Assembly (NCBI RefSeq): GCF_001545075.1
Contig: NZ_FCOB02000003.1
Location: 248,001 to 312,000, forward strand
Origin: Caballeronia ptereochthonis
GTDB taxonomy: Bacteria; Pseudomonadota; Gammaproteobacteria; Burkholderiales; Burkholderiaceae
Reading direction: 5' to 3'
DNA length: 64,000 nt
Part shown: positions 28,409 to 36,859 of the stretch, one piece after another
Position numbering within the stretch: position 1 is the stretch's first letter
Layout: every line of letters starts with the position of its first letter
Notes under the pieces: model-generated
The model's database searches: none
Told to the model about the DNA's origin: nothing
Seen by the model: the letters and a program-made list of their open reading frames with translations, nothing else
Made by a program: the position numbers and the translations under genes

Positions 28409-29581
28409 TCAGTTCGTTCCCGACAGCCCGTGCACGCCGAAAAGCCGGCGATGCACGAGCAGCAACAGAGGCGTCGATACCATCGAGAGCGCGACGACGA
28501 GCGTCACCAGCGACGCCTGGCGCTGATCGATCACGCGCGCAGCCAGCGAAGCGGCCATCACCACGAACGCAAACTCGCCGCCCTGCGAAAGCAGAATCGC
28601 GAAGTAGATGCGCTGCGGGGCCGGAACCTGGAAGCGGTTCGCCAGAAACCCCTGCGCGATCGCCTTGATGCTGACGAGTGCCACGACGAGCACCGCGACC
28701 CGTAAGGGCTCGCGCGTCAGCACGCTAAAATCCATCGACATGCCCACCGCGATGAAGAACAGGCCGAGAAGCAGCCCCTTGAACGGCGCCATGTCGACCT
28801 CCACCTCGTGGCGATAATCCGAATCGGCGAGCAGCACGCCCGCGATGAACGCGCCGAGCGACATCGAAAGATGAACGCTTTGCATCAGTAAAGCGATGCC
28901 GATGATCCAGAGCAATGCGAACGCCGTGAAGATTTCCGGAACGCCGGTGCTTCTGATCAGACGCAGCACAATGTGCAGCAGATAGCGGCCTGCCAGCGCG
29001 ATCGCGCCGAGCATAGCGAGCGCCTTGAGCGCCACGAGCCAGCCGGGCTCCGCCGCAGGCATGGGCACGCTAGGGCCGAGCAGCGGCAGCAGCGCGATCA
29101 GTGGAATGGCCGCCATGTCTTGAAAAAGCAGAATTCCGAATCCGGCACGGCCGGTCGGCGTGTCCATCAGCTTGCGCTCTTGAAGCTCGAACATCACCAT
29201 TGCCGTCGATGACAGTGAGAGCGCGAGTCCACCCGTCAGTGCTATTCGCCAGGGCAATCCCAAGACCACAAAAATGCACAGCAAGGCCGCAGTGCAGACG
29301 GCCATCTGCATGGCGCCGTAGCCGAAGATTGTGCGGCGCATCGCCCAGAGCGCGTCGATACGCATCTCCAGTCCAATCACGAACATCATCAATACGATGC
29401 CTAGCTCCGAAAAGTGCAGGATCGCGTCGACGCCGGTGACGAGTTCGAGCGCCCACGGACCGATCAAGACCCCTGCCAGGAGATAGCCGAGCACTGCGCC
29501 AAAGCCCAAGCGGACCGCGACCGGCACGGTGACCAGCGCGGACGCAAGAAAGATCACGACGTCGATCAGCAACTTTGACAT
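28409..29581 (-). CDS. CPA2-type monovalent cation/proton antiporter, short form
   Basis: 390 residues from ATG 29581 after GGGAGG. Twelve or so membrane spans; typical motifs include RLGFGAVLGYLLAGVLIGP, LMMFVIGLEMRIDALW, LSLSSTAMVMFELQE and LFFIAVGMSMDFSVL. Relatives of the KefB/YbaL type usually carry a C-terminal TrkA-N (RCK) domain making about 600 residues; here the protein stops after the last span (FGVHGLSGTN), so regulation would differ. It sits 69 bases upstream of the AI-2E gene and may belong to the same operon. A broken copy of its 5' end lies at 47.9-48.1 kb. Confidence 0.85.
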   Translation of the reverse strand: MSKLLIDVVIFLASALVTVPVAVRLGFGAVLGYLLAGVLIGPWALELVTGVDAILHFSELGIVLMMFVIGLEMRIDALWAMRRTIFGYGAMQMAVCTAALLCIFVVLGLPWRIALTGGLALSLSSTAMVMFELQERKLMDTPTGRAGFGILLFQDMAAIPLIALLPLLGPSVPMPAAEPGWLVALKALAMLGAIALAGRYLLHIVLRLIRSTGVPEIFTAFALLWIIGIALLMQSVHLSMSLGAFIAGVLLADSDYRHEVEVDMAPFKGLLLGLFFIAVGMSMDFSVLTREPLRVAVLVVALVSIKAIAQGFLANRFQVPAPQRIYFAILLSQGGEFAFVVMAASLAARVIDQRQASLVTLVVALSMVSTPLLLLVHRRLFGVHGLSGTN

Positions 29582-29615
29582 GCATCGTCCTCCCTTCCGC
29601 CTTGATTTGATCGGA

Positions 29616-29999
29616 CTATTTCGCCGGCTCCGAGGCACCGCAATTCATCGCCGATTCGTTCACGTTCTTCAGCGACACGATCAGCCGGCTTCCCGTATTC
29701 GCCGTGATGACGTGCCCATAGCTGACCGTCGGAATGAATTTGATGTCCGGAGACACCGCAACGGGAGGTTTTTGCCCGCCATCGACCGTTAGGTCCAGTT
29801 CCACGGTAACCTTGTCGATGGTCACGCCGTAGTTTTGCGTGCGTGTAGCCTCGGCCTGCTTGAAGTCGCAAAGACCCTTAAGGACATTTTCCAGCGCCGT
29901 GGGTATGTCGACCGGCTTACCTGGCGGAATGGGCGGCGTGTTGCAGCCCATGACGAAAACTGTTGAAGCTAGCACAGCAAGCGAGACGTGAGCGCGCAT
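29616..29999 (-). CDS. Small hypothetical lipoprotein
   Basis: 127 residues. Signal peptide with lipobox (STVFVMGCN, Cys19). The mature part has an acidic-polar N-terminus and beta-rich segments (VTIDKVTVELDLTVDG and VSYGHVITANTGSRLIVSLK). I cannot place it in a named family. It lies 34 bases upstream of the antiporter on the same strand and may be the first gene of that operon. Confidence 0.65.
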   Translation of the reverse strand: MRAHVSLAVLASTVFVMGCNTPPIPPGKPVDIPTALENVLKGLCDFKQAEATRTQNYGVTIDKVTVELDLTVDGGQKPPVAVSPDIKFIPTVSYGHVITANTGSRLIVSLKNVNESAMNCGASEPAK

Positions 30000-30312
30000 G
30001 AAACTCCCCAGTCATTGCAAACGGCCGATATCTGCCCTTGACGTGCGTTACCGCGGTTGCGCAGTGACGCACCGCAACACGGCACTGAGTCCGATTGATG
30101 TGCACGTCGTACACGAGGGCGGGAGTTCATGACCGCAGCCGCCCGGTTTGTAACATCGATACCTTGAGAATGCGGCGCGCGCAAGAGCGCCGCTCATAGA
30201 AGGCTAATCTGCTTGTAATTTCCGGCGTTCTGTCGAAGATGTGGCCAAACGATCGGCAAGTTAGATTTCCTGCCTATCATCGACAGATCGTCTCCGTGCG
30301 CCGTTCCAGCTG

Positions 30313-30321
30313 TGCTATAAA
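30313..30321 (+). promoter_or_regulatory. Extended -10 promoter of the first SYLF gene
   Basis: TGC directly before TATAAA gives an extended -10 element about 60 bases before the start codon. The same TGTGCTATAA string stands at about the same distance before the second SYLF gene (44185-44193), although flanking bases have diverged. That conservation supports function. No good -35 box is visible, as is usual with extended -10 promoters. Confidence 0.5.
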
Positions 30322-30379
30322 TGTGCAGGCAGCTTGCTTGTGCCATCTCGCGTACTCGAATTCCACGATGGAGACAATG

Positions 30380-30970
30380 ATGCAGAGACGGAACTTCATG
30401 CTCAAGTCGACCGCCGTTCTTGCGCTGGGAGGTCTTGCGCTTGCCGGTTGCTCCGCCAACAGGAACGCTGGAACCGAGCAGGCTGCGGGCGCCGCTGATC
30501 TGCGTCGCTCAATCGACGCGGACGTCGACAGCACGCTGCAGCGTCTCTATGCCACGGTTGGTGGTTCGCGCGAACTGGTCGCAAAGGCGAGCGGCGTGCT
30601 CGTGTTTCCGTCCGTGATTCAGGCCGGATTCGTTGTCGGCGCGCAGTATGGCAAAGGCTCGTTGCGCGTTGGTGGTCACACCGTCGGCTATTACAGCACG
30701 ACTTCGGGCTCGTTCGGTCTACAGGCGGGCGCTCAATCGAAGGCGCTGATCTTCCTATTCATGACACAGGATGCGCTCAGCAAATTCCGTGATTCCGACG
30801 GCTGGTCTGCCGGGGCTGACGCCTCCGTGGCGCTCGTTAGGATGGGCGCAAATGGCGCGATCGACACGACCACGGCCACCAAGCCGGTTCAGGCGTTCGT
30901 GCTCACCAACGCCGGCCTGATGGCCGATGCTTCGCTACAGGGAACGAAGGTATCGCGCCTGACGGAGTAA
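30380..30970 (+). CDS. SYLF-domain lipoprotein (copy 1)
   Basis: 196 residues. The N-terminus has a Tat-like RR pair (MQRRNFMLKS) and a lipobox (LALAGCS). The SYLF (Ysc84/lipid-binding) domain covers most of the rest: GVLVFPSVIQAGFVVGAQYG, GYYSTTSGSFGLQAGAQSKA and FVLTNAGLMADASLQGTK. Bacterial SYLF proteins are envelope proteins of unknown role thought to bind lipids. ATG 30380 has GGAG six bases upstream and the same start is conserved in copy 2 (44254), to which it is about 90% identical. Confidence 0.85.
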   Translation: MQRRNFMLKSTAVLALGGLALAGCSANRNAGTEQAAGAADLRRSIDADVDSTLQRLYATVGGSRELVAKASGVLVFPSVIQAGFVVGAQYGKGSLRVGGHTVGYYSTTSGSFGLQAGAQSKALIFLFMTQDALSKFRDSDGWSAGADASVALVRMGANGAIDTTTATKPVQAFVLTNAGLMADASLQGTKVSRLTE

Positions 30971-31196
30971 GTGCCACGCCGGACTTGTGGTGTTGCGCCC
31001 GTATGGCGTGATCCTCGATTGCGCCGCCGTATACTCCTTGACGCCACGCGATACTGAATCTGGCTACGCGCTTCTTCTCTGTTATCGCATTTGCGCGTTC
31101 GCCGTCACGGCTGGACGTCGTAGCCTGCTCCGTCGCCGCTGCGGCATTGCGCCTGCGGCTGTTCACAGGTTCCTCAGGGAGGCATATGGAAAACTA

Positions 31197-31826
31197 GGGC
31201 CTGTTCACACTATCCGAGCCCATCGACGACGAGCGCGAAATTGATAAAGGCGAGGAACATGACGTCCAGTTTGTCGAATCGAGAGGAGATACGACGGAAG
31301 CCCTTAAGGCGACGAAACAGGCTTTCAACTTCATTTCTGCGCTTGTACATTTCGCGGTCGTATTCCCTGGTGCAAGACGGTTGCTTTTGGGCGGAACAAC
31401 GGGAATGAAGCCAAGATCGAGCGCGAGTTGTCGCGTCTCGTCGCCTTCGTATGCCTTGTCCATGAGCAGGTGCAGTGGCCGATTAGGCCGTCCAACGCTT
31501 TGCAGCAGGGCACGCCCTTCTGGTGCATCACCCGCCTGGCCGGGAGAGAGCGCGAACGTTATTGCTGTTCGAGCATCCGCCGCAACCATATGAATCTTGG
31601 TGGTCCATCCACCTCGCGATTTTCCGATTGCTTGAGGTCCTTTTTTTAGAGCCCCGGTGCCATCAGGATGCACCTTTACCATCGTGCTATCCATCGAGAC
31701 TGCCTCGATCTTGATGCGAACGATCTGCTCGCGCTGCAATTCCGTGAAGACGCGGTCCAGTACACCGGCCTTGGACCAGCGGTTCATTCGCGTGTAGCCA
31801 ACATTCCCTACCCAGAGATCACCCAT
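31197..31826 (-). mobile_element. IS5-family transposase remnant fused to the first codons of an RNA-binding gene
   Basis: The frame begins MGDLWVGNV, identical to the start of the RRM protein at 46588, and switches at about 31806 to IS5 transposase sequence (YTRMNRWSKAGVLDRVF, EAVSMDSTMVKVHPDGTGAL, LLMDKAYEGDETRQLALDLG). A one-base loss after NRLAP shifts the frame; in the other frame the sequence continues REMYKRRNEVESLFRRLKGF to the normal end. The IS end GGCCTGTTCAC at about 31198 follows CTAG, an IS5-type target. The transposase N-terminus and other IS end are missing. Confidence 0.85.
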
Positions 31827-32345
31827 CGCAAAGCCCCTGTTGTTCGGCAGCAGTATCTAATGCGCCGTACTCGAAACTTCGGTCGTGTCGGCTACAGCGA
31901 TTTTCTGGTGCGCCCCCTTCACTCGCGGGGCGACACGGTAAAACGAATATCACATTTCGGCATTCAAAGGCCAGCATTCCCTCGCGAATGTATCGCTCGT
32001 TTCCACACACCAGCCCGTCACTTGAATATGATGTGCGCGATGAGCTTGGCGTGCGGCGATCGCTCGGCTACATTCGCTGGGTATGTCCTCTTTGAACCTT
32101 TCGAACGCGCTGGGATAGCGGCAGCGCCCGCGTGCTACGTACAACTGTCCGCAAGACGTTCAAATGAACGCCCGACATGCGAAAGTCAATTCCTTACCTG
32201 TTCCCTCTGTGTCTGTTCCAGGCTCTCGTCTTTCTTCTGGCAATGGGCCCCGGTTTGGCGCGAGCGCAAGGGGTGCCAGGCCGAGCAGTCGTCGGCACTA
32301 ATGTGAAGGACTATGCAAACGCAGTCCTTGCAATCATGTCGTACA
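31800..32345. repeat. Duplicated segment, copy 1: RRM start, intergenic DNA and start of barrel gene
   Basis: From the first RRM codons, through about 350 bases of non-coding DNA, into the first 56 codons of the outer-membrane barrel gene, this aligns by eye with 46562-47128 at roughly 70% identity with few gaps. Shared words include ACCCAGAGATCACCCATCGC, CGATCGCTCGGCTA and GCGCTGGGATAGCGGCA. Conservation of the non-coding part shows true segmental duplication and hints at shared divergent regulatory sequence. Confidence 0.8.
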
Positions 32346-33151
32346 CCACGGTGCCCGACGTCACCACCAGCTCTCTTTCAATCAACAGCGGCACCACCGG
32401 CAATTCCGGCTTTGCTCAGTCGCAGCTCGGGGGCGGCTTCACGCTCAGCAGGACGTTTCCGCTCTATCTGGAAGGCACCGTTGCGTATAGCCGCTACGAC
32501 CCGACCTTCATCGCCTCCGACGGCACCGAGCAACGCCCGGTACCCGCGAAGTGGAACACGGCCAGCACGACGATCGGCGTCGGCTGGGATTTCCGCATTA
32601 CAGACGAGCTCGCTTTCAGACCGATTTTCAACGGCATGATCGGCCGCGTCGCGAGCGATCTACGTGTCGCACAAACGGTTTTCAACCGCGTCGCCAACAC
32701 CAATCTTCAGTTCCTCGAAGACGGCGCGCTCAACGCCTACGGTCTCGGCGGCTCGCTGATGCTCGATTGGGAGCATTATCGCGAGCACTATGAAGTCGAT
32801 GTCGAACTACGCGCAACCGACATCTATCTGCGGAGCTTCGGCAGCTCGTCGGATGCCGTGCAGGGATCGGCGACCGCGCAGCAGTTCAGTCTGTGGGCAC
32901 GCTGGCGTGCACCGACGGGGCTCTCCGCGCTCGATCGCCCAGTACGCTACGTACTCGAAACCGCGTACTCGCATTACTTCGGCGACAGCGCTGGCGTGCT
33001 TGGCTTCAACGATCTGACATCCCTTGGCGTGGGGCTCGAATTAGACAGCAGCCGCTATCCGGTCATCATCACGCGCACGCGCGCGATGGTGCGCTACGTG
33101 TTCGGCCACAACGTGCACGGCGTGTCGTTCGGCTTCGCCGTCAGCTTCTGA
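32177..33151 (+). CDS. Outer-membrane beta-barrel protein (autotransporter-barrel-like), intact copy
   Basis: 324 residues. Signal peptide to about ARAQG, then alternating beta-strands rich in aromatic ends (GGGFTLSRTFPLYLEGTVAY, STTIGVGWDFRITDELAF, VRYVLETAYSHYFGD) ending VHGVSFGFAVSF, with the terminal Phe used by the BAM machinery. The pattern resembles solitary outer-membrane autotransporter barrels. No passenger domain is present, so it is not a classical autotransporter. No clear ribosome site. The paralogue at 46945 is truncated after codon 61. Confidence 0.7.
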   Translation: MRKSIPYLFPLCLFQALVFLLAMGPGLARAQGVPGRAVVGTNVKDYANAVLAIMSYTTVPDVTTSSLSINSGTTGNSGFAQSQLGGGFTLSRTFPLYLEGTVAYSRYDPTFIASDGTEQRPVPAKWNTASTTIGVGWDFRITDELAFRPIFNGMIGRVASDLRVAQTVFNRVANTNLQFLEDGALNAYGLGGSLMLDWEHYREHYEVDVELRATDIYLRSFGSSSDAVQGSATAQQFSLWARWRAPTGLSALDRPVRYVLETAYSHYFGDSAGVLGFNDLTSLGVGLELDSSRYPVIITRTRAMVRYVFGHNVHGVSFGFAVSF

Positions 33152-33774
33152 CGTGCGGTGATTGCTTCCGCGGCTGGACTGACCGCTGCGCCACTTGCAT
33201 GCGTTCACCATCCAAGTCTGCGTCTATCATTTTTGGACAGCCCAGAAGTCGATTCACTACGTGTTTTGCCTGCATGCCACGCGGGTACAAGGCATGACAG
33301 TTCTTCGACCAGTATCGCTTCGCCCTTCTTCGTTCCATCTGGTTCTCGTTGCTCGTCATCGTTCCTTGCTCGTAGCGCATGCTGGTCCGGCGATGGAGCG
33401 CCTGGCGCTCGGCGCATGCTCGCCAATGGCCTGGTAGACGGAAGACGAACGCATCGTCGCTTGCTCCGTATCCCACGCGCGACGCGACGGTCGCGGAGCG
33501 CGCAAGTGTTCGCAGTGTCGATAACTTAGTCATGAGCCCCCCAGGCATGTACCTAGGCCGTCGCGTGAACGTGGAATCCCTCCCTCGATATGCGCCCCGG
33601 CGCTCCAACCGGCGAAGCAATTTTCACTGGCGCGTAGTCGATGCGCCGAGGGACTCAGTTTCTTGCCCTGCGATTCATACGCTCGCGAATAAGGCATCAA
33701 CCCGCCACGTAATCTGCTTGCGCGCGGACCTAAGTTCAGCGGGCGCCCCCGTCCAGTCGATCACGTTTCGTGTG
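33152..33774. other. Intergenic region after the barrel gene
   Basis: Several overlapping frames occur on both strands (for example leftward 33141-33620) but none shows a recognisable motif or a good ribosome site. Probably decayed DNA; it leads into a DUF2950 relic. Confidence 0.35.
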
Positions 33775-33975
33775 TTCGCCTTGCGCTTCGATGCACGGAC
33801 ACAGCACCTTCATCGCTTCTGCTGCTTTGCGCCGATGAGCCGGTCCGGCGCTCACCTGGCACCTCTTAGCTTACAAACGCCCGCGCCGCGTTGATGAACC
33901 AGTGGAATCGGCAGCGGGCACGCTTCGCTGGATATGCAAGATGCGGCGATCTGGCGACTTCTCCTCGCGGCGCCC
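33775..33975 (-). pseudogene. DUF2950 relic (middle segment)
   Basis: On the reverse strand the DNA aligns with the middle of the intact DUF2950 gene (37310-37510). Both carry AACCAGTGGAATCGGCA, and the translation around 33780-33850 reads RRKAAEAMKVLCPCIEAQGE against RRIGANELEAIKVLRTYVDAQRE. Stops and shifts prevent any long frame. It sits directly after the barrel gene, as the other relic does at 47.2 kb. Confidence 0.65.
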
Positions 33976-34083
33976 ATCACGCTTGCATCTTGATCTGGCA
34001 GTCTAACGCGCGTAACTTGACGACAGCGTCAGCTACTCGTTCGTGTTGCTACCCGCGTCTGCGTTATGCCAGGAAGACCCGAG

Positions 34084-34530
34084 ATGAGGCAACAGCGTTT
34101 TGCTCAACCACCGATGGACACTTCTATGCCGCTGTTTCGCCGGATACGCGCGCTTCCGAAGCACTGCATGCATGCCGCGCTGGCGGCGGCGATTTTCGTC
34201 AATGGAGCTGGCGTGCAAGCCCACAATCTCAACTTCCTCGACGACACGCCCTTGTCATACATGAAGCCGCGTGACATGACTTCGATCAAGCACGCGCTGG
34301 CCGAAGTGCTCAGCACGAAGGGCGACGGACAAACAAGTCAATGGACGAACGAGGGCACGGGCAACAGCGTGAAGATCGAGGCAAGCATGACACCTGAGCG
34401 AACGACCCAAGACGCCAACAAGACCTGCCGCCAGATCGCGGTGGTGCTATCCGCGAAAGGCCAGTCGTTGAATCTGCACCCGTTATTTTGCCGCGCGGGA
34501 AAAACAGACTGGGCGCTTCAAAAGCGGTGA
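34084..34530 (+). CDS. Secreted surface-antigen-like hypothetical protein
   Basis: 148 residues from ATG 34084 (AGGAAG seven bases upstream); ATG 34114 is an alternative. A hydrophobic signal segment (CMHAALAAAIFVNGAGVQA) is followed by a polar domain: LNFLDDTPLSYMKPRDMTSI, QWTNEGTGNSVKIEASMTPE and CRQIAVVLSAKGQSLNLHPL. The pattern of NEGTG-x-G/N plus paired Cys and Trp near the C-terminus resembles the RT0821/Lpp0805 or 17-kDa surface antigen group. The following barrel gene on the same strand may be a partner. Confidence 0.6.
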   Translation: MRQQRFAQPPMDTSMPLFRRIRALPKHCMHAALAAAIFVNGAGVQAHNLNFLDDTPLSYMKPRDMTSIKHALAEVLSTKGDGQTSQWTNEGTGNSVKIEASMTPERTTQDANKTCRQIAVVLSAKGQSLNLHPLFCRAGKTDWALQKR

Positions 34531-34642
34531 CCGTCGAGGAGCGAACATCGCATGTCCGAACTGAGCGTCCATAGACTGCCGTCGCAGGCGCAATTGCCAA
34601 GCCGACGACGATGACCATGCCCCATCGAACCACCAACTCGTC

Positions 34643-35542
34643 ATGATTGCGTATTCTGATCTTTGTTCGCGGCGCAGTGGGCATCTTGCGCATCGCTGGC
34701 CGGCAGCAGAAGCACTTCCCAGCCTGCTGCGACACTCTCTGCTTCTCGCCGCGCTGATGAGTGCCGCAGCGAGCGTGCACGCGGCGAATAAGCTGCCCGA
34801 CCGAGATGACACGAGCGACGGATGGCAGTTTGCGATCACACCGTATCTTTGGTTGCCCACTGTCGGTGGCACGCTGCGGTTCTCGCTACCGGGCGGCGGC
34901 GCCGACGCCTCGACCGGACCATATAACTACCTCCAAAATCTCAAATTCGTGTTCATGTTGCAGGGCGAGGCGCGAAAGGGCGACTGGAGCATCTTCGCGG
35001 ACGCGGTCTACCTGCGCTTCGGGCGCCACGAAAGCTCGGTGAATGCCGCAAACGGTCTTTTCGGCCCTCTCAACACCGAGCGCAGCTTGGAGACAAGCTT
35101 ACGCGGCACGCTGATCCAAGTGGGAGGCGGACGCACGGTGACGGGAACGTCCTGGGGAACTGTCGACGCGGTCTTGGGAGTGCGTTACCTTGGTGTAAAG
35201 ACGACGCTTGACGCGGCGGCCATGAGCTCCCTCGCTACGGGGGCGAGCGTCAACCGGGCAGTCGAGGTAGCCCAGGTGCAGAATATTCTCGACGGCTTCG
35301 CTGGCGTTCGTGGACGTGTGTCAATTAGCTCAGATGGCCGCTGGTATCTTCCGTTTTACCTTGATGCCGGTGCCGGCTCGTCAAAATTCACCTGGCAGGC
35401 GCTGGCAGGCGTTGGATACTCAATGAAGTGGGGTGAGCTCAGTCTCACCTACCGCTATCTCGCGTTCTATGGCTCGGGAGATCAACTCGTGCAGACCCTG
35501 CGCTTTAACGGTCCGAGCGTCAATGCGACTTTCAAATTCTGA
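34643..35542 (+). CDS. Outer-membrane beta-barrel hypothetical protein
   Basis: 299 residues. The first 28 residues precede a signal-like hydrophobic run (LLRHSLLLAALMSAAASVHA), so the true start may be later. The mature part has barrel-like strands: WQFAITPYLWLPTVGGTLRF, GDWSIFADAVYLRFGRHESS, YLPFYLDAGAGSSKFTWQAL, ending SVNATFKF with terminal Phe. I do not recognise a named family beyond a barrel of roughly 8-12 strands. Confidence 0.65.
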   Translation: MIAYSDLCSRRSGHLAHRWPAAEALPSLLRHSLLLAALMSAAASVHAANKLPDRDDTSDGWQFAITPYLWLPTVGGTLRFSLPGGGADASTGPYNYLQNLKFVFMLQGEARKGDWSIFADAVYLRFGRHESSVNAANGLFGPLNTERSLETSLRGTLIQVGGGRTVTGTSWGTVDAVLGVRYLGVKTTLDAAAMSSLATGASVNRAVEVAQVQNILDGFAGVRGRVSISSDGRWYLPFYLDAGAGSSKFTWQALAGVGYSMKWGELSLTYRYLAFYGSGDQLVQTLRFNGPSVNATFKF

Positions 35543-35696
35543 ATATGAGGTAGCAGGACAATAATGCCACGATGAATGACACGCACCGGTCTCGGCCCCT
35601 CTCGCCGCAACCGGACAATCGTCGTTCGACCGATCGGAGAATACCGGTCTGGACTTTTGTGAGGTCCACGGCGTTGGAGTTCCCACTTTTCGCTCG

Positions 35697-36278
35697 TTAC
35701 TTGTTTCCTGCCGGCTGCACGGTTATGGCGAGGGCCTCCGTATAGACTACCTTCACCTGATCGCCTTTTTTAATGCGCTTAAGGTGCGCGGCGTCGTTGA
35801 TATGCAATTCGACTGTTTCGCGCGGCCCACGCAACGTGACCGTGTTCGCGTGCCGGTCCACCGCGATTACGTCGGCGAGAACGGTCACTTCGCGTCCCAC
35901 CGTGCCGCCCGGTTTTTCGCCGGCCAGCGCTCGCTCTGCAGTCTCGTTCTCCGAGCGGGACGGCTGCGCTTTTTTGTCAACGAGGCTGAGCGTGAGCGAC
36001 TCGCGATATTGCGTTGTCACAACGTCGCCGACAGCGAGCTGTTCGAAATTGCGCACTTCGTTCGGTATCTCGAGCTCAAGCATTTTCCCGGCCGCGCTCT
36101 TTAGCGTAACCGTGCGCGTCGCCGGATCGATTGCAACGATGGTCGCCGTCATCCTGGCGACGCCCTGCAACGTCGCGTCGCTCGCACCGTGCGTGATGCT
36201 CACATCTGTTTGAGGCTCGGCGCACAGGGCACTCGCGGCGATTAAACATGACACAGCGACGGCGCTAATGTGCTTCAT
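35697..36278 (-). CDS. Periplasmic hypothetical protein with two OB-like repeats
   Basis: 193 residues from ATG 36278 (AAGGAG upstream), with a signal peptide ending SALCAEP. Two similar beta-rich halves can be seen: ATIVAIDPATRTVTLKSAAG and ADVIAVDRHANTVTLRGPRE, each followed by VGDVV/KGDQVKVVYTEAL. This is a duplicated small barrel seen in several proteobacterial periplasmic proteins of unknown function. It precedes the glycine-zipper gene's 3' end by 38 bases; both run leftward and could be cotranscribed. Confidence 0.65.
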   Translation of the reverse strand: MKHISAVAVSCLIAASALCAEPQTDVSITHGASDATLQGVARMTATIVAIDPATRTVTLKSAAGKMLELEIPNEVRNFEQLAVGDVVTTQYRESLTLSLVDKKAQPSRSENETAERALAGEKPGGTVGREVTVLADVIAVDRHANTVTLRGPRETVELHINDAAHLKRIKKGDQVKVVYTEALAITVQPAGNK

Positions 36279-36315
36279 GGTCGCACTCCTTCTTTTCATT
36301 GAATACGCCAGCACG

Positions 36316-36789
36316 CTACTGGATCGAATAGCCTTTCCCCTGCATGCAGGCTGCCCAAGCGCGGTAGTACGTGGACATCGCGCCCTGGCTCTGCGCCTGC
36401 GCGTTGGCGTCCTGCGCGCGTCGGTTCTGCCGCGCGCGAACGCCCCCGGCCATCGTACCGGCGGTCGCGCCGATCGCTGCGCCCTTGCCCGCGTCGCCCG
36501 CGATCGCGCCGATCACCGCGCCACCCGCCGCCCCGCGTGCGGCTCCGCCCAAGCGCTCTCCGCCGCCTACGGCAGGCCCGCTTTGCGGAGGCGGCGCCGT
36601 TGATGCCACTGCAGGATCGATGCCCGAGCTGCTTTTGGCCCAGCTATAGCACGCGCCATCGTCGCTTTGCTGTTGCTGCGCACTTTGCCCTTTCGCCGGA
36701 TACGCAATGGGCTTGCCCTGCCCGGCAGCGTCCAGCGTGATCATGGTAACCATGACGGCAAAAGCCAAGCTCAACGTCCTTTTGGTCAT
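36316..36789 (-). CDS. Glycine-zipper envelope protein
   Basis: 157 residues from ATG 36789 (AAGGAG upstream). Signal peptide to about DAAGQG. A Q-rich stretch, then a glycine-zipper membrane hairpin (GGAARGAAGGAVIGAIAGDA and KGAAIGATAGTMAGGV), then a C-terminal segment with YRAWAACMQGKGY, the YMGG-like ending of such proteins. Likely located in the envelope. It follows DUF2950 by 70 bases on the same strand and may be the end of that operon. Confidence 0.7.
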   Translation of the reverse strand: MTKRTLSLAFAVMVTMITLDAAGQGKPIAYPAKGQSAQQQQSDDGACYSWAKSSSGIDPAVASTAPPPQSGPAVGGGERLGGAARGAAGGAVIGAIAGDAGKGAAIGATAGTMAGGVRARQNRRAQDANAQAQSQGAMSTYYRAWAACMQGKGYSIQ

Positions 36790-36859
36790 ACTTGCTCCTT
36801 GTCTGAAACGGGCGCTCGGGCACCTCGACAGCTTGATCGGACCTGTGCCTGCAAACTCG

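Noticed and set aside
33379..33894. 171-codon frame after the barrel gene
   Set aside because: No motif and it runs into the DUF2950 relic on the other strand.
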